Part shown: positions 1 through 6,949 of the stretch, in pieces
Layout: every line of letters starts with the position of its first letter
How positions within the stretch are numbered: position 1 is the stretch's first letter
NCBI RefSeq assembly: GCF_003182485.1
Contig: NZ_QGTX01000001.1
Coordinates: 2,620,001 to 2,684,000 of the forward strand
Reading direction: 5' to 3'
Origin: Geodermatophilus normandii
GTDB lineage: Bacteria; Actinomycetota; Actinomycetes; Mycobacteriales; Geodermatophilaceae
DNA length: 64,000 nt
Program-made: the position numbers and the translations under genes
The notes under the pieces: generated by a model
Database searches by the model: none
Seen by the model: the letters and a program-made list of their open reading frames with translations, nothing else
Told to the model about the DNA's origin: nothing

Positions 1-796
1 CGGCCAGCCCGGTGGCGACGACGGTGAGCAGCGCGGGCCCGAGCGGTCCGGTGGCCAGCGTGCGCAGGGCGCCGTCGAGGCCGGTGGCGCTGTCGGCGTC
101 GACCGTGGCCGCGGCCCAGGCCACCACCGCGCCCACCAGCACCAGCGCGACGCCCTTGAGCACGAACCCGACCTGGCCCGACCGGTGCACCAGCGTGCGC
201 AGCGCGGGGGAGACCTCACCCAGGTCGATCTCGTCCAGGAAGTCCGACCGCCAGCCCTTGCGCACGTGGTAGACCCCGATGCCGACGACGACCAGGGCGA
301 CGGCGACGACGAGCGCCTGGCCGCCGGGCCAGGCCAGCACCCCGCGCACGGTCTCCTGCTCCTCGCGCCGTCCCGACCGCAGGCCGAGCGCGGCCCGGGC
401 GGCGGAGACGGCGAGGAAGCCGTAGAGCACCGCCGTGCCGACCGTCTTGACCACCTGCACGAGGGCCTGCCGGCGCTGCGGTCCCGGCTCCGGCACCGTC
501 CGGTGGTGGCGCAGCACCTCGGCGGCCTGCCACAGGCACAGCCCGGCCATGGCGGCGGCGAGGACCCAGAGCAGGCCGTCGCCGAAGGGGGACTCGGCGA
601 GCACGTCGAGCGCGCCCGCCTGGTCGGCCGAGCGCCCGGCGGTGCGGGCCCGGCCCGGGCCCCAGGCCAGCTGCAGCGCCAGCCAGGCGACCAGCAGGTG
701 GATCAGCGCGTAGCCGAACAGCCCGGCCCGGGCGGTGTGCCGCAGCGCCGGGCTGCGGGCAGCGCGCTGGGCCAGCGGCGCCCCGTCGTCGGTCAC
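1..796 (-). CDS. DUF1206 family membrane protein, 3' end outside window
   Basis: The reverse strand is open from a GTG at 796 down to base 1 with no stop, so about 264 N-terminal residues are visible and the C-terminus lies off the left edge. The protein shows the DUF1206 pattern: repeated units of two hydrophobic helices joined by a polar stretch. One unit carries GRSADQAGALDVLAESPFG followed by a helix, a later one has YHVRKGWRSDFLDEIDLG, and a third begins ATGLDGALRTLA. DUF1206 proteins are actinobacterial integral membrane proteins of unknown function. The gene is divergent from the small membrane gene at 903. The start rests on frame and family resemblance; no strong ribosome-binding site is seen. 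Confidence 0.8.
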   Translation of the reverse strand, partial: MTDDGAPLAQRAARSPALRHTARAGLFGYALIHLLVAWLALQLAWGPGRARTAGRSADQAGALDVLAESPFGDGLLWVLAAAMAGLCLWQAAEVLRHHRTVPEPGPQRRQALVQVVKTVGTAVLYGFLAVSAARAALGLRSGRREEQETVRGVLAWPGGQALVVAVALVVVGIGVYHVRKGWRSDFLDEIDLGEVSPALRTLVHRSGQVGFVLKGVALVLVGAVVAWAAATVDADSATGLDGALRTLATGPLGPALLTVVATGLA

Positions 797-890
797 GCTT
801 CCCCGTTCGTCCCGGCCGCGCCCCGCGCCGCGGCCGGAGGCGAGCGTCGCACGCACCGGACCGGTCCGCCGGGCGCGCCCGCGGATGCGG

Positions 891-896
891 GACACT
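891..896 (+). promoter_or_regulatory. -10 element of a leaderless promoter
   Basis: GACACT is followed by exactly six bases and then the GTG at 903. In actinobacteria this spacing puts the transcription start on the start codon, giving a leaderless mRNA. The same layout recurs before several genes in this window. No convincing -35 is seen. Confidence 0.45.
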
Positions 897-902
897 GGCG
901 CC

Positions 903-1528
903 GTGGCGAACGCGACGACGGCAGCACCCGCGCCCCTCCGCACCGAGCGGGAGACCGCGCGCCGGGCGTGGCCGCTGCGCGCCGCCCTCGGCGTCCTGTT
1001 GGTCGTGCTCGCGGTGGTCGCCGTCGTGACCGGCGACCTCGGCGCCCGGCTGCTCCTCGGCGGGCTCGGCCTGCTCGCCGCCGCGCGCGGGAGCGGGCTG
1101 CTGCGGTCGGGCTCCGTGCCGCCCGGCGCGGCCGCCGTCGCCGGGGGCTGGCCGCGGTCGCCGTGGCGGTCACGTCGGCCGCCGCCACCGGCTGGGTCCT
1201 GCTGGCCGGGGTGCCGCTGACCCTGCTGGCCGGCGCGGCCGTCGCGCTCGCCCGCGGGGGTGCCGCCCGCCGCGCCGGCGCGGCCCTGCTGGTGTGGACG
1301 GCGCTGGTCGGCGCCCTGCTCGCCGGCACGCTGGCCGTCCAGGGCGCCGACCGCGCCGCCGCCGTCGCCGCGGTGGTCGCCGCGCTGGCCACCGGCCTGG
1401 CGGCGGTGCCGCTGCTCGTCGCCGCCGCCGGCCTGCGCGCGGTCGCCTCGGCTCCCGAGCCGCCCCGGGCCGCCGGCTGCGCGGGCTGCGCCTGCGCGGG
1501 CGGCGGCTGCGGCATCCCGCGCGCCTAG
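903..1528 (+). pseudogene. Small polytopic membrane protein interrupted by a -1 frameshift
   Basis: From the GTG at 903 one frame encodes an N-terminal tail and two hydrophobic segments (GVLLVVLAVVAVVTG and LLLGGLGLLAAA). Near 1143-1147, a run of five G, the hydrophobic coding signal moves to the -1 frame. That frame then continues through GLAAVAVAVTSAAATG and further helices to a Cys-rich tail (AGCAGCACAGGGCG) and a stop at 1528. Adding one G to the run would restore a single protein of about 208 residues with several membrane helices. This could be a real inactivating mutation, a sequencing error in a homopolymer, or programmed slippage; an assembly error is the simplest explanation. Function unknown. 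Confidence 0.6.
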
Positions 1529-1586
1529 CGGCCCCACCGGCCCGAGGACGCCGTTCCGCCGGGGAGGCGGTGGGTAGGGGAGCGGC

Positions 1587-3221
1587 GTGAGTGGACACGT
1601 GTTCGTCGTCGGAGCCGACCTCACCCGCCTGTCCTGCGACGACGTGCTCGTGCCCACCGGCCGCACCCTGCGGATCGCGCGGAGCTGGCGGGCGCTGCTG
1701 CCCGACGACCTGGTGACCGACGAGGATGCCGAGGGCGTGTGCGTCGACCTGGCCTGGAACGGCGACGAGCGCGTGCTCGAGGTCCCCGGCCCCGGTGCGC
1801 GGCAGGCCTGGCTGCTCGACACGGTCGACGACCGCGGGCGCGGGCTCGGCTGGCTGCTCGACGGCGCCCGCGAGGCGCTGGCCGCCGTCGCCCGCCGCGA
1901 GGTGGCCGAGCCGGTGCACGGCCGGGCGCGGCGGCTGGTGGGCCTGCCGGCGCTGGGCACCGGCTGGGGCGGCGCGGCCGGGCGGCGCGGCGACCTGCTG
2001 CAGCAGCTGCTGCCGGTGCTGCGCGAGGCCGCCGACGAGCACGGCTTCGACGTCGCGCTGGTGCTGCGCGGGCCCAGCGACCTGGCCGCCGCCCAGCGCA
2101 TCCGCCGCGAGGACACCGCCGGCTGGGACCTCCCCGAGCCGCTGCGCGTGCTGGCCGAGCAGCTGGGGGAGCGGGCCCGGCGCGGCCAGCTCGCGCTGTT
2201 CATCGGCGCCGGGGTCAGCGCCGCGGCCGGGCTGCCCACGTGGGAGCAGCTGCTCGACGAGCTGGCCGGGCACTCGGGCCTCGACGACGACCTGCGCGAG
2301 GGGCTGTCCCGGCTGCCGCCGCAGGACTCCGCGGCGCTGCTGGCCCGCGAGCTCGGCCGGGAGCGGCTCGAGGCCTTCGTGCAGGAGCGCTTCGGCCCCG
2401 GCCCGTACGCGCTCGCGCACGCGCTCATCGCCGACCTGCCGGTGCAGGAGTTCGTGACCACCAACTACGACCCGCTGGTCGAGCTCGCCGCCGCCGACAT
2501 CGGCCGCGACCTGTCGGTGCTGCCCTACGACGAGGCCCGGCCCGGTCGCCCGTGGCTGCTCAAGCTGCACGGCGACGCCGCGCACCCCGAGAGCGTCGTC
2601 CTCACGCGGGAGGAGTACCTGCAGCTGGGTGACTCGCGGGCCGCGCTGGCCGGCGTCCTGCACTCGCTGCTGCTCACCCGGCACGTGCTCTTCGTGGGCA
2701 CCTCGATGCTCGACGACGACCTCATCCGCATCGCCCACCAGGTGCGCAGCGCCGTGCAGGGGTCCGACCGGGGACCGCGGCGGCCGTCGGGCACCGTGCT
2801 CGCGCTGCAGGAGGACGCCGCGCGCAGCCGGCTGTGGGAGCAGGACGTGGAGACGGTGGCGATGGCCCGGGGCGACACGCCCCCGGCGGAGGCCGCGCGC
2901 CGGCTGGAGGTGCTGCTGGACCTCATCGGCTGCCTGTCCACCCCGCCCACCGGCTACCTCCTCGACCCGGCCTACCGCGGCATGCTCTCGGCCGGGGAGC
3001 GGGCCCTGGCCGAGGCGCTGCAGGCGGTGTCGGACGTGATGCCCGAGGGCGCGGGGACGCCGTCGGCGGCCGGGGAGGTCGCCGCGCTGCTGCGCCGGCT
3101 GGGTGCCGGGCGCTCGGCCGGCCGCCGCGACGGCGGCCCGGACGGCACCTCCGGCGAGCAGCCCGCCGACGCCGCGACCGAGCCGCGCGACGACCGGCTG
3201 CAGTCCCAGCGACCGGGCTGA
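1587..3221 (+). CDS. SIR2-like domain protein with macro-like N-terminal region
   Basis: The 544-residue protein has a SIR2 (sirtuin/NADase-fold) domain from about residue 195 to 380. It contains the NAD-binding FIGAGVS motif (206-211), TTNYD (291-295) and the LHGD histidine (H328). The first 170 residues read like a macro/ADP-ribose-binding fold, with an initial VFVVGADLTRL strand and LVGLPALGTGWGG near 118-129; that assignment is tentative. The last 60 residues are a disordered Arg/Gly/Pro tail. SIR2-like proteins of this size are often NAD-depleting effectors in phage defence, but here the gene stands beside metabolic genes with no visible partner. GTG start, preceded by GGGGAG at 1575-1580. 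Confidence 0.75.
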   Translation: MSGHVFVVGADLTRLSCDDVLVPTGRTLRIARSWRALLPDDLVTDEDAEGVCVDLAWNGDERVLEVPGPGARQAWLLDTVDDRGRGLGWLLDGAREALAAVARREVAEPVHGRARRLVGLPALGTGWGGAAGRRGDLLQQLLPVLREAADEHGFDVALVLRGPSDLAAAQRIRREDTAGWDLPEPLRVLAEQLGERARRGQLALFIGAGVSAAAGLPTWEQLLDELAGHSGLDDDLREGLSRLPPQDSAALLARELGRERLEAFVQERFGPGPYALAHALIADLPVQEFVTTNYDPLVELAAADIGRDLSVLPYDEARPGRPWLLKLHGDAAHPESVVLTREEYLQLGDSRAALAGVLHSLLLTRHVLFVGTSMLDDDLIRIAHQVRSAVQGSDRGPRRPSGTVLALQEDAARSRLWEQDVETVAMARGDTPPAEAARRLEVLLDLIGCLSTPPTGYLLDPAYRGMLSAGERALAEALQAVSDVMPEGAGTPSAAGEVAALLRRLGAGRSAGRRDGGPDGTSGEQPADAATEPRDDRLQSQRPG

Positions 3222-3259
3222 GCGGTTGGCGCCTCCCCACGAGGGGAAGGGCCGGACCC

Positions 3260-4480
3260 ATGCGTCTCGAGAACTCCCTCGCCCTGCTGAGCAAGGGCTA
3301 CGCCTGGCTGCCCGACCTGCGCCGCGCACACGGCAGGCAGGCGGTCGGCACGCGGCTCGGCGGGCTGCCCGCGGTGGGCATCCAGGGACCCGAGGCGGCG
3401 CGCTTCCTCTACGACGAGGACCACGTGCACCGCGCGCACGCCATCCCGGAACCGGTGCAGGGCACCCTGTTCGGCAAGGGCGCCGTGCACACCCTCGACG
3501 GCGAGGCGCACCGGGTGCGCAAGGCGATGTTCGTGGCGGTGCTCATGGACGGCGCCGGGATCGACGCCCTCACCGCCGGGGCCACCGCCGCCTGGGACGA
3601 CGCCGCGCGCGGGTGGGCGACCCGTCCGGAGTTCGTGGTGTTCGACGAGTCGGCGCGGGTGATCGCCGGCGCCGTCACCCGGTGGGCCGGCATCCCGCTC
3701 GACGACGCCGAGGTGCCGCGCCTCGCGCGGGACCTCGTCGCGATGGTCGACGGGTTCGCCACCGGCGGGCCGCGGCACTGGCGCGCCCGCCGTGCCCGCG
3801 GCCGGCGCGAGGACTGGCTGGCGGCGATCGTGCGCGACGTCCGCTCGGGCGCGCTGGCGACGCCGCCGGGCTCGGTGCTCGAGACGGTCGTCCGGCACCG
3901 GGACGCCGACGGCCAGCACCTCGACCCCCGCCTGGCCGCCGTCGAGCTGCTCAACGTCATCCGCCCGACCACCGCCTGCGCCTGGTTCATGGCCTTCTCC
4001 GGGCACGCGCTGGCCCGCTGGCCGGAGTACCGGAAGCGGCTGGCCGACGCCGACCCGGCGTTCGCCGAGGCCTGGGCGCACGAGGTGCGGCGGTTCTACC
4101 CCTTCGCGCCGTTCATCGGCGGCCGGGCGCCGCAGCGGCTGGAGTTCGGCGGGCAGCCGATCCCGAGGAACGCGATGGTGCTCCTCGACATCTTCGGCCA
4201 GAACCACGACCCGGACCTGTGGGAGGACCCCTACGCGTTCCGGCCCGAGCGCTTCCTCGGCCGCGCGATCGGGGAGTTCGACCTCGTCCCCCAGGGCGGC
4301 GGCGACCCGCGCACCAACCACCGCTGCCCGGGCGAGCAGATCACCGTCGCGCTGCTCGCCGCACTGGCGCCGCGGCTGGCGGCGCTCGAGGCGGACCCCG
4401 CACCGGACCAGGACCTCACCATCGCGCTGCACCGGATCCCGGCCCGCCCGGCCAGCGGCGTGGTGATGCGGCCGCACTGA
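3260..4480 (+). CDS. Cytochrome P450, CYP152-type fatty acid peroxygenase
   Basis: This 406-residue P450 has the hallmarks of CYP152 (BS-beta, SP-alpha, OleT). Those enzymes use hydrogen peroxide directly to hydroxylate or decarboxylate fatty acids, without redox partners. The I-helix carries RPTTACAW at 235-242 in place of the usual acid-alcohol pair; its Arg-Pro would bind the substrate carboxylate. The heme ligand is C357 in HRCPGEQ, and HEVRRFYPF (274-282) and FRPERF are present. The ATG at 3260 follows a strong Shine-Dalgarno (GAGGGGAAGG) by nine bases. There is no ferredoxin or reductase gene nearby, which fits a peroxygenase. Whether it makes alpha- or beta-hydroxy acids or terminal alkenes cannot be decided from sequence alone. 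Confidence 0.88.
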   Translation: MRLENSLALLSKGYAWLPDLRRAHGRQAVGTRLGGLPAVGIQGPEAARFLYDEDHVHRAHAIPEPVQGTLFGKGAVHTLDGEAHRVRKAMFVAVLMDGAGIDALTAGATAAWDDAARGWATRPEFVVFDESARVIAGAVTRWAGIPLDDAEVPRLARDLVAMVDGFATGGPRHWRARRARGRREDWLAAIVRDVRSGALATPPGSVLETVVRHRDADGQHLDPRLAAVELLNVIRPTTACAWFMAFSGHALARWPEYRKRLADADPAFAEAWAHEVRRFYPFAPFIGGRAPQRLEFGGQPIPRNAMVLLDIFGQNHDPDLWEDPYAFRPERFLGRAIGEFDLVPQGGGDPRTNHRCPGEQITVALLAALAPRLAALEADPAPDQDLTIALHRIPARPASGVVMRPH

Positions 4481-4496
4481 CCTCCTCCCGCGCGCG

Positions 4497-4533
4497 CTCG
4501 TGCTCTGCCCCTCCATCGGGGGCAGAGCACGAG
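4497..4533. terminator. Palindromic hairpin, copy 1 of a repeated element
   Basis: CTCGTGCTCTGCCCC and its exact reverse complement enclose the seven-base loop TCCATCG. The hairpin lies between the 3' ends of the convergent P450 and lipoprotein genes, so it probably works as a bidirectional terminator. It has no T-tract. An almost identical copy lies at 25417-25453. Confidence 0.7.
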
Positions 4534-4558
4534 TTCCCGCCGGAGGACCCGCCGGCCG

Positions 4559-5764
4559 TCAGCGGGGGTCGAGCCACCAGAGCACGGCCTCGTCGCCGCA
4601 CCGCGCGGCGACGGCGAGGGTGCCGGAGTCGCCGGCCAGGAGCCGACCGACCAGCTCGTCGCACAGCTCCAGCGGTGTCCCGGCCTCGCCGGTGCGGGCA
4701 TCGACGGCCAGCACCGACGCCGCGGCCGCCTCCCGCTGCAGCGTCACCCACAGCGTCGTGCCGTCGAGGGCGACCTCGGTGACCGGCGTGCCGGCGAAGG
4801 TGCCGTCGGCGGTGAGCACCTCGGGCGCCGTCGCGTCCGGGCCGACGGCGACCACGTGCTCGCGGTCGACGCGGTCGGCGTCGGCGCCGCGCACCACCGC
4901 GTAGACGGTGCCGTCACCGGCGACCACCGCGTCCACGGCGAGGGAGCGCACGAACCCGGGTGCGAGGTCGACCGGTGCGCGCAGCGGCGCGAGGTCGGGT
5001 CCGACGGTGACCATCAGCGTGCGCGACGGCGCGAACTGCTCCGCGCCGGGTGCCGTGACGGTCAGGACGACCCGCGAGCCGTCCGGGGCCACCGCCAGGT
5101 CCACGACCTCGGCGGGCGACGTCCCCGGGTCGACGGCGACCTCGGCCGATGCCCGCACGTCCCCGGTGTCGGGGTCGACCGCGAGCAGCACGGGCGCGCC
5201 CCCGCCGCGGGACACGGCGACGTACAGGACGCCGTCGGGACCCGGGGCGGCCGCCGAGCCGGTCAGCGACACGTCCGCGGGCACCGCGACGGGCAGGGGA
5301 GCGCCGGGCGTCCCGGTGTCCGGGTCGAGGACCTGCAGGCCGTAGCCGATCGGCCCGGTGCCCGGCCAGACGAGCCCGGCCACGACCGCCCGGCCCTGCC
5401 GGCCGAAGGCGGTGTCGGGACTCGAGCCCGGTGCGAGCTCGGCCGACGCCTGCACGGTCGTGCCGTCGGACCCGACGACGGCGAGGGCGGCGCCCGGGGC
5501 GCTGTCGTCGCCCGCCGTCGCGTCGGCCCCGGCGAGCACGACCAGCGTGGTCCCGTCGGGGCCGGCGAAGACGCCGCGCACGTCGGTGTGGTCCCCGGCC
5601 GGTCCGCTGCCGGGCACGGTGACGGGGGTCCGCGCCCGCTCGGTCACCGGCGGGTCGGACGGCGGGTCGGACGGCGGGGCGGCCGCGGTCCCGGACGAGC
5701 AGGCGGTCAGCGCGAGCAGGGCCGCGGCGGCCAGCGGCGCCAGGAGCCGGCGGCGCGCGCTCAC
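4559..5764 (-). CDS. Lipoprotein with beta-propeller-like repeats (paralog 2)
   Basis: The 401-residue product starts with a lipoprotein signal peptide (positive VSARRR, hydrophobic core, LTAC lipobox), then a low-complexity Pro/Ser linker. The body is built of repeating units such as LAVDPDTGDVRASAEV and DLAVAPDGSRVVL, typical of WD40/SMP-30-like propellers. The tail holds two cysteines (LELCDEL and VAARCGD) shared with three paralogs in this window and likely to form a disulfide. The GTG start overlaps the stop of the upstream paralog by four bases (GTGA), so the two are translationally coupled. It probably sits on the outer face of the membrane; ligand unknown. Confidence 0.75.
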   Translation of the reverse strand: MSARRRLLAPLAAAALLALTACSSGTAAAPPSDPPSDPPVTERARTPVTVPGSGPAGDHTDVRGVFAGPDGTTLVVLAGADATAGDDSAPGAALAVVGSDGTTVQASAELAPGSSPDTAFGRQGRAVVAGLVWPGTGPIGYGLQVLDPDTGTPGAPLPVAVPADVSLTGSAAAPGPDGVLYVAVSRGGGAPVLLAVDPDTGDVRASAEVAVDPGTSPAEVVDLAVAPDGSRVVLTVTAPGAEQFAPSRTLMVTVGPDLAPLRAPVDLAPGFVRSLAVDAVVAGDGTVYAVVRGADADRVDREHVVAVGPDATAPEVLTADGTFAGTPVTEVALDGTTLWVTLQREAAAASVLAVDARTGEAGTPLELCDELVGRLLAGDSGTLAVAARCGDEAVLWWLDPR

Positions 5765-6891
5765 CGGGGCTCCAGCAGCCACAGCACGGCCCCGCCGTCG
5801 CAGTCCGCGGTCACCGCGACGCGGCCGTCGTCGCCGGCCGCCACCGCGCCGGACCCGTCGTCGCACAGGTACAGCGGGTCGCTGACCACCCCGGTCGCCC
5901 CGTCGACGGAGCTCAGCGACGTGCCCCGGGCCGTGCCGCCGGACAGCCACACCGTCCCGTCCGCGACGGCGACGTCGTCGGCGGCGACCCGCAGGGTCGC
6001 GAGCGGCGTCGCGGTCTCCTCGCCGGCCGCGACGGTGAACAGCGACTCGACCACCTGCCCGTCCCCGGGGCGGCCGTACGCCGGCGCGTACACGGTGCCG
6101 TCGGGGTCGACGGCCACCGCCCCGGCCGTCGAGGAGGGCCAGTCCGGGGCCAGCACCACCGGGACCCGCACCGGCGCGAGGTCGGTGCCCACGGTGACCA
6201 CGACCGCGTGCCCGTCGAGGACCTGCGCGACGACGGCGACCGTGCCGGCGTCCGGTGCCGTCGCCACGTCGGCCACCACGACCTGGTCGTCGACGGCGGC
6301 CGCGGAGCCGAGGTCGAGCGGAGCGGAGGCACGGACCGCGCCGGTGCCCGGGTCGACCGCGAGCAGCACCGGGCCGGCGTCCATGCGGGACACCGCGACG
6401 TAGAGGACGCCGTCGGACCCGAGCACCGCGGAGCTGCCGGAGAGCGTGGCGCCCTCGGGCAGCGCGACCGGCAGGCTGGCGGTGACCGCGCCGGTGCCGG
6501 GGTCGACCACCTGCAGCGCGTAGGCGACCGGCCCGGCGCCGGGCCACACGGTCCCGGCCACGACCGCCGACCCCTCCCAGCCGAACGCGGTGTCGGGGTC
6601 GGTCCCGGCGGTGAGCTGGGCGGAGACCCGGACCGCGGCGTCGTCGGGGTCGACGACGGCCAGCGTCGCGGGAGCCTCCGGCAGGACGTTGCCGACGGTG
6701 ACCAGGAGGGTGCCGTCCGGACCGGGGTGCACCGCCCGCGCCTCGGCGTACTCGGCGTCCGCGGCGTCGCCGAGAGCGGGGACGGCGATCCGCGCGGCCT
6801 CCTGCACCGGCGGGGCGGCGGTGCAGGAGGCCGTGGCGAGGACGACGGCGGGCAGCAGGGCGAGCGGGGTCAGCAGGCGGGATCGGGACAC
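5761..6891 (-). CDS. Lipoprotein with beta-propeller-like repeats (paralog 1)
   Basis: The 376-residue protein is the first gene of a two-gene operon with the next paralog. It has a short signal peptide ending in ATASC, a weaker lipobox than its neighbour. Repeats such as LAVVDPDDAAVRVSAQL, LLAVDPGTGAVRASAPL and VAVDPDGTVYAP suggest a beta-propeller. The C-terminal LYLCDDGSG and VTADCDGG cysteines match the other three copies at 4559, 31759 and 34135. GTG at 6891 is chosen because it begins the signal peptide; a longer upstream reading in the same frame is Arg/Ala-rich and unconvincing. Function unknown. Confidence 0.72.
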   Translation of the reverse strand: MSRSRLLTPLALLPAVVLATASCTAAPPVQEAARIAVPALGDAADAEYAEARAVHPGPDGTLLVTVGNVLPEAPATLAVVDPDDAAVRVSAQLTAGTDPDTAFGWEGSAVVAGTVWPGAGPVAYALQVVDPGTGAVTASLPVALPEGATLSGSSAVLGSDGVLYVAVSRMDAGPVLLAVDPGTGAVRASAPLDLGSAAAVDDQVVVADVATAPDAGTVAVVAQVLDGHAVVVTVGTDLAPVRVPVVLAPDWPSSTAGAVAVDPDGTVYAPAYGRPGDGQVVESLFTVAAGEETATPLATLRVAADDVAVADGTVWLSGGTARGTSLSSVDGATGVVSDPLYLCDDGSGAVAAGDDGRVAVTADCDGGAVLWLLEPR

Positions 6892-6949
6892 GCCACCCAG
6901 CCTCCGGAGCCCGCTTGCGCCGCACTGCCGCGCCGGTTGCGGCCGGTCG

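Noticed and set aside
185-1528. A single 447-codon + frame spanning the DUF1206 and frameshifted genes.
   Set aside because: Its first 300 codons are an Arg/Gly/Pro-rich shadow of the DUF1206 gene on the other strand. Only the C-terminal part looks like real coding sequence.
4559-6925. A 788-codon reverse frame that would fuse both propeller lipoproteins.
   Set aside because: Its first half is an Arg/Gly-rich out-of-frame reading of the upstream paralog. The lipoprotein signal at 5764 marks the true start.
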